Assembly: GCA_023423045.1 (NCBI GenBank) | Contig: JAFAGA010000029.1 | Span: forward strand, 1 to 60,717 | From: Bacillota bacterium | Lineage (GTDB): Bacteria > Bacillota > Clostridia > Lachnospirales > Lachnospiraceae | DNA length: 60,717 bases | Direction: 5' to 3' | Shown: piece by piece, positions 33,972-42,300 of the stretch | Numbering within the stretch: the first letter of the stretch is position 1 | Layout: every line of letters begins with the position of its first letter | Made by a program: the position numbers and the translations under genes | The notes under the pieces: generated by a model | Told to the model about the DNA's origin: nothing | Seen by the model: only the letters and a program-made list of their open reading frames with translations | Databases searched by the model: none

Positions 33972-34922
33972 ATGATGCAGGTGGCGTATAAATCAACCGT
34001 AGTAAATGCCGCAAACGGAAGAAAACACCGTAAGGGTATCAAAAGCAAATGGCAGCTGCTGGCAATGATAGCTTTGCCGCTGATCTGGTATATTGTTTTC
34101 TGCTATATACCCATGTACGGGATCCAATTGGCATTTCGCAGCTATAATCCAAAGCTCGGCTATCTGGGAAGCCCCTTTGTCGGCCTGAGATATTTTAAGC
34201 AGTTCTTTTCATCCTACTACTGCTGGGATGTGGTTTGGAATACCTTTTCCATCAGCCTGTATTCCCTTCTGATCAGCTTTCCGGCACCGATTATTCTGGC
34301 GCTGATTATCAATGAATTGCCCGGAAATAAGTTTAAGAAGGTAATACAAAATATTACTTATGTTCCTCATTTCATATCCATAGTGGTATTGTGCGGAATG
34401 CTTTATCTGTTCTTATCACCTCAGTATGGTGTGGTGAACAGCTTTTTATCTCTGTTTGGGATAGGTCCCATCGGGTTCCTGGAATCCAATGCATATTTTA
34501 AACCGGTTTATGTCCTGTCGGAGGTATGGCAGGAGGGCGGATGGAACTCCATCATCTACATCGCTGCCCTTGGAGGCATCGATCCTTCCCTCTATGAAGC
34601 GGCAACCATTGACGGTGCTTCCCGGTTCCGCAGAATATGGCACATCTCCCTGCCCGGTATTACGCCTACCATCATTACGTTGCTGGTGCTGCGCATCGGC
34701 CAGCTGATGAGTGTTGGTTTTGAAAAGGCGCTGCTTCTGCAGAATGACTTAAACATCGGAAAAAGTGAGATTATATCCACCCTGGTATACAAAAACGGTA
34801 TATTGCGGGGTGAGTTAAGCTATGCAACAGCGGTTGGTTTAATGAACTCGTTGATCAACCTGGTGCTGATCGTCTTAGCAAACAAGGTATGTAAGAAGCT
34901 GTTTGACAACAGCTTATGGTAA
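33972..34922 (+). CDS. CUT1 ABC importer permease, LplB family (module 3)
   Basis: A 316-residue six-helix permease with EAA loop YEAATIDGASRFRRIWHISLP. It is close to the module 1 LplB-type permease (shared FRSYNPKLGYLGSPFVGLRYFKQFF-like block, which is FKRYNPTLGILGSPWAG in module 1). The ribosome site is weak (GAAAGAG) and the start could be either of two adjacent ATGs. It pairs with the permease 13 bases downstream. Confidence 0.92.
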   Translation: MMQVAYKSTVVNAANGRKHRKGIKSKWQLLAMIALPLIWYIVFCYIPMYGIQLAFRSYNPKLGYLGSPFVGLRYFKQFFSSYYCWDVVWNTFSISLYSLLISFPAPIILALIINELPGNKFKKVIQNITYVPHFISIVVLCGMLYLFLSPQYGVVNSFLSLFGIGPIGFLESNAYFKPVYVLSEVWQEGGWNSIIYIAALGGIDPSLYEAATIDGASRFRRIWHISLPGITPTIITLLVLRIGQLMSVGFEKALLLQNDLNIGKSEIISTLVYKNGILRGELSYATAVGLMNSLINLVLIVLANKVCKKLFDNSLW

Positions 34923-34935
34923 GGAGGGATATCGT

Positions 34936-35820
34936 ATGAGAATGAAAAAAAGCAGAGGGGAACAATTATTTGATATTGTTCTGATTATTGTAAGCATTCT
35001 GATATTCGTGATTGTGGCATATCCCCTTTATTTTGTAATAATTGCATCCTTAAGCAACCCTGAGGCAGTGCTCGGAGGAAAGTTGAGCTTTTGGCCGGTG
35101 GGTCTGAATATAGAATCCTATAAAATGATTTTAAATGAGCCTAAAATCTGGATCGGCTATCGCAATACAATATTCTATACTACACTTGGAACTGTAATTA
35201 ACCTGATTTTAACCACATTGGCGGCCTTTCCCCTATCCAGAAAGGATATGCCCTACCGCAAGCTGCTGACCTTTGTCATCACTTTCACCATGCTTTTTAG
35301 CGGCGGAATGATTCCCGTATATATGGTGGTCCGCGGATTGAAGCTTACGGATACCATCTGGGCGATGGTGATTCCTAATGCAATCTCTACCTATAACATG
35401 CTGGTGATGAAGAATTACTTTCAATCAAGTATTCCGGAGGAGCTTCACGAGGCGGCGGCAATTGATGGCTGCGGACCCTTTCAGAGCCTTCTTAAGGTGG
35501 TTCTCCCCCTGTCCCGTCCCATTTTGGCGGTAATCACCCTGTTCTATGCCGTAGGACACTGGAATGCATTCTTTAACGCAATCATCTATCTGAGAGATCA
35601 GAAGCTGTATCCGTTGCAGATCATATTAAGGGATATTATGCTGCAGAACAGCCTGGAGGCCGTGGGCGGCGACATGACCGGTATGTATGAAAAGGTAATG
35701 CGCGGTGAGACAATGAAGTATGCCGTGATTATTGTAGCCAGTATTCCGGTGCTGATCTTCTATCCTTTTGTACAGAAATACTTTACCAAGGGAATTATGG
35801 TGGGAGCGGTCAAAGGATAA
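34936..35820 (+). CDS. CUT1 ABC importer permease, YtcP family (module 3)
   Basis: A 294-residue six-helix permease with EAA loop HEAAAIDGCGPFQSLLKVVLP and C-terminus FTKGIMVGAVKG. The start at 34936 is preferred because AAGGAGGG lies just upstream; an earlier in-frame ATG at 34903 would overlap the previous gene. It is the last importer gene of module 3. The sulfatase downstream has its own promoter. Confidence 0.92.
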   Translation: MRMKKSRGEQLFDIVLIIVSILIFVIVAYPLYFVIIASLSNPEAVLGGKLSFWPVGLNIESYKMILNEPKIWIGYRNTIFYTTLGTVINLILTTLAAFPLSRKDMPYRKLLTFVITFTMLFSGGMIPVYMVVRGLKLTDTIWAMVIPNAISTYNMLVMKNYFQSSIPEELHEAAAIDGCGPFQSLLKVVLPLSRPILAVITLFYAVGHWNAFFNAIIYLRDQKLYPLQIILRDIMLQNSLEAVGGDMTGMYEKVMRGETMKYAVIIVASIPVLIFYPFVQKYFTKGIMVGAVKG

Positions 35821-35870
35821 GCGCTCAAAAGACAGAGAAAATCCGGAGGATTGCTATAAATTAACGTTTC

Positions 35871-35904
35871 CGATATTGTATATCGTAAAACATATGGATA
35901 TAAT
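35871..35904 (+). promoter_or_regulatory. promoter of the fourth sulfatase with a palindrome on the -35
   Basis: TTGTAT (35876-35881) and TATAAT (35899-35904) are 17 bases apart. A palindrome CGATAT-TGT-ATATCG (35871-35885) covers the -35, which suggests a repressor site. The leader to the start codon is about 110 bases. Confidence 0.6.
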
Positions 35905-36023
35905 GAAAGATAATTTATAATCATAAGCGGCCTCGTCGAAAGGTGACACGACAGGACAGGTTGAAAAGAAAAGGTATGCCGTTAAGCGGCTGATGCAGGA
36001 TAACATGAAAGAGGAGGTTTCAC

Positions 36024-37427
36024 ATGAAAACAAATTTGATTTATATATTTGCAGATCAGCTTCGTTACCAGAGTCTGGGCTATTCGGGGGATAAGAATGC
36101 CATTACGCCCAATATCGATGCCCTTTGCTCGCAGAGCGTGGATTTATGCCAGGCAGTATCGGGCCATCCGGTCTGTGCACCCTACCGTGCATCCTTATTT
36201 ACCGGAAAATATACCACCAGCACCGGCATGGTAATCAATGAGATCCGTATGAATCCCAATCACAGGACCTTTGCCCATGTGCTGAACGATCATGGTTACG
36301 AGACGGCGTACATCGGCAAATGGCATATGTATGCAGATGAGCTGGGCAATCATTATGACCCGAAGAATTCCTTTGTTCCCAAGGGACCGGATCGCCTGGG
36401 CTTTAATGATTACTTCAATGCATATAATTTCCATCATGAATATTATGGGGAAGCAGCCTATTATCATTTGGATTCCCCTGAGAAGGTCTATTGCAGCAAA
36501 TATGAGCCGGAGGAGCAGACCGATATCGCGATTGAACAGCTCAAAAGGATGTCATCGGGAGAAAAGCCCTTTGCCCTGTTCCTGTCCCTGGGAACACCCC
36601 ATGATCCCTGGGTGCCGGAAAATGTTCCGGCGAAATACCTGGAGATGTTCAAGGATAAGGAATTTAAGCTTCCGGAAAATTATCTGCCGGAGAATGATCC
36701 CCATGCAGACGCCTGGGCCAGGCTGTCCGAGGAAGAGCGCAGTGAGCTGACGGAATGGATGCGGGTGTATTATGCCATGACAGCGAACCTGGATGACAAT
36801 ATTGGACGTCTGATGGAGGAAATTAATGCGTTGGGATTGAATGAGAACTCCATCATCGTATTTACTTCGGATCACGGAGAGCTGTTCGGAGCCCATGGAA
36901 GACGGGCGAAGAATATCTTCTATGAGGAAGCGGTAAGGGTTCCGTTCCTGGTTAAATGGGAAGGACATCTAAAGGGAGCAAAGCGTGACTTTGTATTCAA
37001 TACCGTGGATGTTATGCCGACACTGCTGTCAATGATGGAGCTTCCGGTGCCGGAAGAGGTGGAAGGAAGCGATTACAGCGCCTGCCTTGCGGGAACAGAA
37101 GATACGGAGGAAGGAGCCCTGATGATGTGCACCGGACCGACGGCGATCTTCGGAGACGGAAACGAATGGCGGGCTTACCGGACAAAGCAGTATACTTATG
37201 GAGTGTTTAAGTCGGATGGGCTGGAATTGCTCTTTGATAACCTGGCGGATCCCTATCAGATGAGGAACCTGGCAGAAGAGTCGGATTACAGTACGCTTAA
37301 AGAGGAACTGAAGCAGAAGATGTGGAAGAAGATGAATGAGATCGGAGACAGCTTCGAGAATAACTCCTATTATGAGAAGAACTGGGTCAAGGACCGGAAG
37401 ATTGTACGCACGGCTACATTAAAATAA
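36024..37427 (+). CDS. cysteine-type sulfatase linked to importer module 3
   Basis: A 467-residue sulfatase with active-site motif CAPYR (in GHPVCAPYRASLFTGKY) and metal-site stretches IFADQLRYQSLGYSG and FTSDHGELFGAHGRR. There is no signal peptide, so it should be cytoplasmic. AGAGGAGG precedes the ATG. It is clearly distant from the tandem pair and from the module 1 sulfatase, with its own GKWHMYADELGNHYDP substrate-pocket region. It follows module 3 but has a separate promoter and terminator. Sulfated-sugar hydrolysis after import is the likely role. Confidence 0.92.
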   Translation: MKTNLIYIFADQLRYQSLGYSGDKNAITPNIDALCSQSVDLCQAVSGHPVCAPYRASLFTGKYTTSTGMVINEIRMNPNHRTFAHVLNDHGYETAYIGKWHMYADELGNHYDPKNSFVPKGPDRLGFNDYFNAYNFHHEYYGEAAYYHLDSPEKVYCSKYEPEEQTDIAIEQLKRMSSGEKPFALFLSLGTPHDPWVPENVPAKYLEMFKDKEFKLPENYLPENDPHADAWARLSEEERSELTEWMRVYYAMTANLDDNIGRLMEEINALGLNENSIIVFTSDHGELFGAHGRRAKNIFYEEAVRVPFLVKWEGHLKGAKRDFVFNTVDVMPTLLSMMELPVPEEVEGSDYSACLAGTEDTEEGALMMCTGPTAIFGDGNEWRAYRTKQYTYGVFKSDGLELLFDNLADPYQMRNLAEESDYSTLKEELKQKMWKKMNEIGDSFENNSYYEKNWVKDRKIVRTATLK

Positions 37428-37459
37428 ATGGGAATAAAAAGAAATAGAGGGTTATAATT

Positions 37460-37506
37460 AGGTTTGCTCTGATACCTGAACGGTATGGAGCAAACCTTGT
37501 TTTTAT
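37460..37506 (+). terminator. intrinsic terminator of the fourth sulfatase
   Basis: Stem AGGTTTGCTC/GAGCAAACCT (37460-37469 with 37488-37497), with an inner ATACC/GGTAT pair, is followed by TGTTTTTA. It marks the right end of the sulfatase-importer region. Confidence 0.9.
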
Positions 37507-37685
37507 TGCCCGGGAAGGCACTATCCTTTCAGCCTGTTTTGTGGTAAAATAATTAGAAAAATTGAGAGATGTTAAAGCATATAAAATAACGTTAAGTAGG
37601 TGTTTATCCAGCCTGTTTCATCTAACTAATTTATATAAAAGCTTTCCGATACCACGGAAGAAAAGGAACATACGGAGGAATGAAA

Positions 37686-38696
37686 ATGACACGATCTAAG
37701 TTCAGAGCAATTACCATTGCCGATATTCCCGCCATGGCAGATTTGCTGATTTTAAGACAGATACTGGAGAGCGGCACATTCCCGTTTCTTCAAAATTCCT
37801 GTCTCAACACAAATCACGGTATAGATGTGCTTGAAAAGTTATTTATCAATAGCACTGTCATTGGGACAGGCGCGTTTGTGGAGGATGAACTGGTCGGTTA
37901 TATCCTGGGAGAGATTAGGGTAGATCCATCGAGGGGAAGGCATATATGGGTGCCTTATGAAGGAATAGCCGTCAAAGCGAATCAATCACCTGAGCTTATC
38001 AGGATGCTTTATGCAAAGGTCTCTGTGGAGTGGCTTAATCATGGCTGTTTTATGCACTATGCAATGGTACCCCTTAGAAATAAGGCATATTTTGAAGCCT
38101 TTCAGTGTCTGAGTTTTTATATTCAGCAGGTACACGGGGTTATGAACCTGGAGGAGTACCGTCCCTTTACACAGGTCTCTGATGTAAAGGTCCGCATTGC
38201 CGGAATAGCCGATCGTGAAAAAATGGGCCGGTTGTCCGGTATTATCCATTCCTATCAGAATGCGGCGCCCGTGTTTGAGCCTATGCTGCCCGAAGTTGCG
38301 GCAGACATAAAAGCCGGATACGAAAGCACGGTTGAGGATAACGATCTGACGATTCTCCTTGCGGAAAAGGATGGGGAGGAGCTTGGGTTTCAAATCTATG
38401 AGGCGGCTTCTTCCGGTTTGATGCTGCCGGACGGTGGTGTGGAGCTCAGTGTTGCCGGCACATACCCCTGCCGGATGGGAAGCGGTGTCGGAAAGAAGCT
38501 GATGAATGAAGGTTGTGCACTCATGAGCGCACGGGAGGTCCGTCATATGATAACGGATTGGAGAATTACCAACCTTGCCTCTTCCACCTTCTGGCCCAAA
38601 TGCGGATTTAAGCCGGTCGCCTATCGAATGGTCAGATATATCGACAGTAGCTGGACCTTGGCAGGCTCTGACAATCCGGATAGTAAGGGAGAATGA
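37686..38696 (+). CDS. GNAT family N-acetyltransferase with two domains
   Basis: About 336 residues with two GNAT-like halves. The first (about 5-155) holds FVEDELVGYILGEIRVDP and EGIAVKANQSPELIRMLY. The second (about 165-320) holds LLAEKDGEELGFQIYEA and the acetyl-CoA loop PCRMGSGVGKKLMNEG. The start at 37686 has GGAGG seven bases upstream; the ATG at 37680 is too close. The acyl acceptor is unknown. It opens the accessory stretch after the sulfatase locus. Confidence 0.8.
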   Translation: MTRSKFRAITIADIPAMADLLILRQILESGTFPFLQNSCLNTNHGIDVLEKLFINSTVIGTGAFVEDELVGYILGEIRVDPSRGRHIWVPYEGIAVKANQSPELIRMLYAKVSVEWLNHGCFMHYAMVPLRNKAYFEAFQCLSFYIQQVHGVMNLEEYRPFTQVSDVKVRIAGIADREKMGRLSGIIHSYQNAAPVFEPMLPEVAADIKAGYESTVEDNDLTILLAEKDGEELGFQIYEAASSGLMLPDGGVELSVAGTYPCRMGSGVGKKLMNEGCALMSAREVRHMITDWRITNLASSTFWPKCGFKPVAYRMVRYIDSSWTLAGSDNPDSKGE

Positions 38697-38745
38697 TTTA
38701 TATAATCCTTATATCACATAAATAAAAAGGAAAAGGAAGGCTTTA

Positions 38746-39279
38746 ATGATGGGACAACGTAAGTTGGTGTTGTATATTGCTGCAAGTTTAGATGGATATA
38801 TTGCTACAAAGGAACATAACCTGGATTGGCTCTTTTCAGTCGAGGGGGAAGGAGATAACGGTTACTCCAAGTTCTACGAAACAATAGATACGATTCTAAT
38901 GGGACGAGTTACTTACGATTGGATCATCGAACATGAAAAAGGAAGTTTTCCATACGAAGGAAAAAGATGTTATGTTTTTTCCAGAACGAAGAGAGAGGAC
39001 AATGAGCATGTAACTTTTATACATGAGAATATCATTTCGTTTTTAACTGGTTTAAAAAGTAAAAATGGTAGGAATATATGGCTTGTTGGAGGAGGAGAAT
39101 TACTCAGCACCTTCATCAAAGAGAAATTATTAGATGAAGTCATTATTACCGTTGCTCCAAGATTGGTGGGAGAAGGCATTCCTCTATTCAAAAATAATGA
39201 TTTTCAAACATCTCTGACCTTAAAGGACATAAATCGTTTTAATCAATTTGTAGAACTTCATTACGAAGTCGTTAGATAA
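38746..39279 (+). CDS. dihydrofolate reductase family protein (RibD C-terminal-like)
   Basis: A 177-residue reductase-fold protein with the family marks YIAASLDGYIA at the start, LMGRVTYDWI in the middle and NIWLVGGGELLSTFI for nucleotide binding. Such YwjB/YyaP-like proteins are distinct from true FolA, and their substrates are mostly unknown. GGAAGG precedes two adjacent ATGs. Its composition is more AT-rich than the sulfatase locus to its left. Confidence 0.88.
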   Translation: MMGQRKLVLYIAASLDGYIATKEHNLDWLFSVEGEGDNGYSKFYETIDTILMGRVTYDWIIEHEKGSFPYEGKRCYVFSRTKREDNEHVTFIHENIISFLTGLKSKNGRNIWLVGGGELLSTFIKEKLLDEVIITVAPRLVGEGIPLFKNNDFQTSLTLKDINRFNQFVELHYEVVR

Positions 39280-39373
39280 ACCAGAGGTTATGTATATTAG
39301 CCGATGTTAGCAATAAATATCATGCTGTATATCTCTGATTACAATATACTCTTAATAGACAGGAGGTGAGCGA

Positions 39374-39627
39374 ATGGATATGATAAACAGCATACAGAGA
39401 GCGATTGACTTTATTGAGGATAATATCTGTGATGAATTGAAATTAGAGACAGTTGCCAGCCAGGCTTTTTTGTCGCCTTTTCATTTTCAGCGTTTATTTT
39501 TTATTGTTTGCAATATGACTCTTGGCGAATATATACGTAACCGGCGATTGTCATTTGCAGGAATGGATGTTGAAGCTACAAATATGAAAATATGAAAATA
39601 ATAGATATTGCTTTAAAGTATGGTTAG
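39374..39627 (+). pseudogene. AraC family regulator remnant, frameshifted and truncated
   Basis: The first 70 or so codons give a normal AraC helix-turn-helix (INSIQRAIDFIEDNICDELKLE, then LETVASQAFLSPFHFQRLF). The frame ends after NMKI at 39595. The cause is a tandem 8-bp duplication, TATGAAAA at 39583-39590 and 39591-39598: removing one copy restores NMKIIDIALKYG, the second AraC helix. That frame then meets a stop at 39625-39627, so the rest of the second helix-turn-helix is also lost. AGGAGGTGA precedes the start. A VOC gene follows directly; in some clostridia such AraC domains are, as I recall, fused to a VOC domain, so both may come from one ancestral gene. Confidence 0.85.
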
Positions 39628-39632
39628 CTATA

Positions 39633-40043
39633 ATGCAGAGATTAAAAGAAAGAGGTTATGCAGTCAAGGAAAATGGACCTGTGTACTACACAAAGAACAT
39701 GGATAAAACTGCAAAGTGGTTTGAAGATGTATTAGGATGGTATGCGGGAATTGACCAAAGAAATGATAAGGGTGATGGAACCTATGGCTGTTTACTTCCT
39801 TTTCCCGGCGAAATAAGCAGTATGACGCTCATGCCCTTCAATGGTTTTCATATGTTTTATGGAGAAGCGTCAAGCCAAACCGTGGCTTTTATGAGAGTCG
39901 ACAATATCGAAAAATTACATTTTTATATTAAGAAAAACGGTTGGGATAAAATAAGTGACATTAAAACGCAGCACTGGGGTGGTAAGGAGTGCGATGTAAC
40001 AACAATTGACGGGGGCGTTATGAGATTTTTTCAATTGGATTAA
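39633..40043 (+). CDS. VOC superfamily protein, possibly a piece of an AraC-VOC fusion
   Basis: A 136-residue frame. After a linker-like start (MQRLKERGYAVKENG) it has a complete VOC domain: VYYTKNMDKTAKWFEDVLGWY, FHMFYGEASSQTVAFMRVDN and a closing DVTTIDGGVMRFFQLD. The ATG has only a weak ribosome site and lies six bases after the broken AraC frame. It may be the effector domain of the ancestral regulator now left alone, or a separate small protein. A terminator at 40066-40102 follows. Confidence 0.7.
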   Translation: MQRLKERGYAVKENGPVYYTKNMDKTAKWFEDVLGWYAGIDQRNDKGDGTYGCLLPFPGEISSMTLMPFNGFHMFYGEASSQTVAFMRVDNIEKLHFYIKKNGWDKISDIKTQHWGGKECDVTTIDGGVMRFFQLD

Positions 40044-40065
40044 CCGCCCGTATAAATGATAAGAG

Positions 40066-40102
40066 ACCTATCAACGATCAATATCCAGTTGGTAGGTTTT
40101 TT
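40066..40102 (+). terminator. intrinsic terminator after the VOC gene
   Basis: A 10-bp stem ACCTATCAAC/GTTGGTAGGT (40066-40075 with 40088-40097, one G-U pair) is followed by a T run. Confidence 0.85.
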
Positions 40103-40198
40103 AAATAGGTTGTATCTGAAGCAGGATTCAATGTATAATACTACCATGAATTTGTGGTGAGATATAAAGTCGTATTGCAATTATGGGAGGTGAATTAT

Positions 40199-41002
40199 AT
40201 GAAGTATGAAAACGATGCTTCACAGATGCTAGAGCATATTTCTGAACAAGTAGCAAATGCGGTACGGCTGGTATTAAAATCAAACACAATTGGTATCTAT
40301 CTGACCGGTTCAGCAGTTTTAGGTGATTGGCATTATGGAAAGTCCGATATTGATTTTACGGTTGTTATTAATAATTCGATATTACAAGAAACTGTCACTC
40401 TGTTAGAAAAGCAAATTAAACCGTTGGAAGCCAAACACCCAAAGGTTAAGCTGGAAATACAGTATATTCCTATATTAGTATTAGGCAAATGCAAGGAAGA
40501 AGCGGAACCAATCTTAGCTTATCATGACAAAAGGCATAATAAGTCATACTTTAATTTTAATCCGGTAACTTGGTATTCCCTTAAAACGTATGGTGCAGTT
40601 ATATGGGGCAGGCCTGTTGATGAGTTAAATATAAATACGACCAAAGACGAGTTATCCTCCTATGTTCTCGAAAATGTAAATACATATTGGACAAAGTGGG
40701 CTGCCTCCGCTGCAAAAACATTCTCCATAAAAGGTATTCTTTCCTTTACAGATTGGGCTATTGAGTGGTGTGTATGTGGTCTTTCCCGCATGTATTACAC
40801 CTTGCAGGAAAAAGACATCACCTCAAAAAGTGGAGCGTTGGAATATATGCTGAATAAATCACCACAGGAATATCAAAAGGTTTTGAAGGAGGCGCAAGTG
40901 ATCAGATTGGGAAATGAGCAAAAGCTTTACTTGTCAAGAGCCGATAGACGGAAGGATATGATAAAATATATGAATTATGTGATTGATCTTTGCCAGCATT
41001 AG
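40199..41002 (+). CDS. nucleotidyltransferase, aminoglycoside adenylyltransferase-like (ANT(9)/AadA type)
   Basis: A 267-residue protein with the nucleotidyltransferase signature IYLTGSAVLGDWHYGKSDIDFTVVI (GS followed by DxD) in the first 80 residues and a C-terminal helical DUF4111-like part. The start at 40199 follows GGGAGGTG. Family members add AMP to spectinomycin or streptomycin, but many chromosomal homologues have no proven drug substrate, so resistance is only possible. AT-rich composition fits an acquired gene. Confidence 0.82.
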   Translation: MKYENDASQMLEHISEQVANAVRLVLKSNTIGIYLTGSAVLGDWHYGKSDIDFTVVINNSILQETVTLLEKQIKPLEAKHPKVKLEIQYIPILVLGKCKEEAEPILAYHDKRHNKSYFNFNPVTWYSLKTYGAVIWGRPVDELNINTTKDELSSYVLENVNTYWTKWAASAAKTFSIKGILSFTDWAIEWCVCGLSRMYYTLQEKDITSKSGALEYMLNKSPQEYQKVLKEAQVIRLGNEQKLYLSRADRRKDMIKYMNYVIDLCQH

Positions 41003-41021
41003 ACGTATAAAAAATTAGAAT

Positions 41022-41393
41022 TTGTGGAGGGGTTATATTGGCTTGCAAACGGCCCAGATTATTTCAAAAAATATAGGAATTGAGGTCAAGGTAGAATTGG
41101 ATTTACATGAATGGATTCCTGATTTATTAAATAAATATACGACATCAGAGGAGGCAAATCTTTTAGCAGAAGAATTTACAAAATATAGAGGAATTTATCC
41201 GGCAGAAACAAGAAAGAGATGGGAAACGGTTGATGCTATGAGAAAAAGGATGAGAAGGGCTGCCGATAAATATGCAGAATATGAAAAAGTGATTCTTGTC
41301 GGGCATGGAATGGCGTTTAGAACCTTAACTTATATTGCATATGGGCAACACGAACATAATTCAAAGCTGTTAAAATCCAGCTGCCGCTCTTAG
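41022..41393 (+). pseudogene. fragment of a histidine phosphatase (phosphoglycerate-mutase-like)
   Basis: The frame starts inside the domain: LQTAQIISKNIGIEVKVELDLHEWIPDL is the middle of a histidine-phosphatase fold, and VILVGHGMAFRTLTYI holds the second catalytic His. The N-terminal RHG motif with the phospho-acceptor His is missing, since only about six codons precede this point. The C-terminus (AYGQHEHNSKLLKSS) also looks aberrant. An active enzyme is not expected. Confidence 0.75.
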
Positions 41394-41419
41394 GCATGGG
41401 TATAATGGAGGGAAACATT

Positions 41420-42226
41420 ATGAAAGAGGGTCTTAACCACAGAACGAATATTATAGGTGCAGGTGAGGTTGGTTATGCCATTTCAGTTGATATGAACGAG
41501 AACAACATTCATAAAACAAACAGTTCTTTTTGGGACACAAAAGGAAATGAGGTTATCGGCACAACGGCACTCCCTATGTACGGGGCATTTATTTCAGAGG
41601 AAAAATGCCATCTTTTTGGTGATGTGTCAAGGAAGAAGTTGTTAGAAATAGGCTGTGGAACCGGGCATTCTCTAAAATATCATGGGGACCGCAAGGCTTC
41701 TGAGCTATGGGGAATAGATATTTCTGAAAATCAAATAGAAAAAGCCAGGGAATACTTATCGCTATATGATTTGTCGGCAAAATTGATCTGTTCACCAATG
41801 GAAGAAGACTGTGGGGTACCTGTAGATTATTTTGACTATGTTTATTCGGTGTATGGTGTGGGTTGGGCTACTGATCTGGAAAGTACTTTTTGTAAGATTG
41901 CTTCCTATCTAAAAAAGGACGGTATCTTTATTTTCAGCTGGTCTCACCCGATTCATAAATGTGTTGCCATTGAAAATGATTCGCTTATCTTTAAGAAAAG
42001 TTATTTTGATGAATCCTGGTATTCGGTAGCCCTCGATGGAGGAGCAATATCCTTATCAGATCGCAAGCTATCAACTTATATCAATGCATTAGCAAAAGCA
42101 GGATTTACCATCGACAAAATGATTGAGGAATCTGACGATGAGATGACTCGATTGGAGAATAATGATTTTGCTAAAAAAGCCAAAATGCTTCCTGTGACAT
42201 TTGTGATCAAAGCAAGAAAATTATAG
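41420..42226 (+). CDS. class I SAM-dependent methyltransferase
   Basis: A 268-residue protein with SAM-binding motif I LLEIGCGTGHSLKYHG, motif II LWGIDISENQIEKA and motif III DYVYSVYGVGWATDLE. The start at 41420 follows GGAGGGAAACATT. The substrate is unknown. It lies 26 bases after the phosphatase fragment in the AT-rich accessory stretch. Confidence 0.88.
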   Translation: MKEGLNHRTNIIGAGEVGYAISVDMNENNIHKTNSSFWDTKGNEVIGTTALPMYGAFISEEKCHLFGDVSRKKLLEIGCGTGHSLKYHGDRKASELWGIDISENQIEKAREYLSLYDLSAKLICSPMEEDCGVPVDYFDYVYSVYGVGWATDLESTFCKIASYLKKDGIFIFSWSHPIHKCVAIENDSLIFKKSYFDESWYSVALDGGAISLSDRKLSTYINALAKAGFTIDKMIEESDDEMTRLENNDFAKKAKMLPVTFVIKARKL

Positions 42227-42300
42227 TGATAAACTTTGGAGGATAGGTTGATGAAGTTTTCTCATAGTTAATGTGCAATCTATGAATTAAGAAAGCAGGT

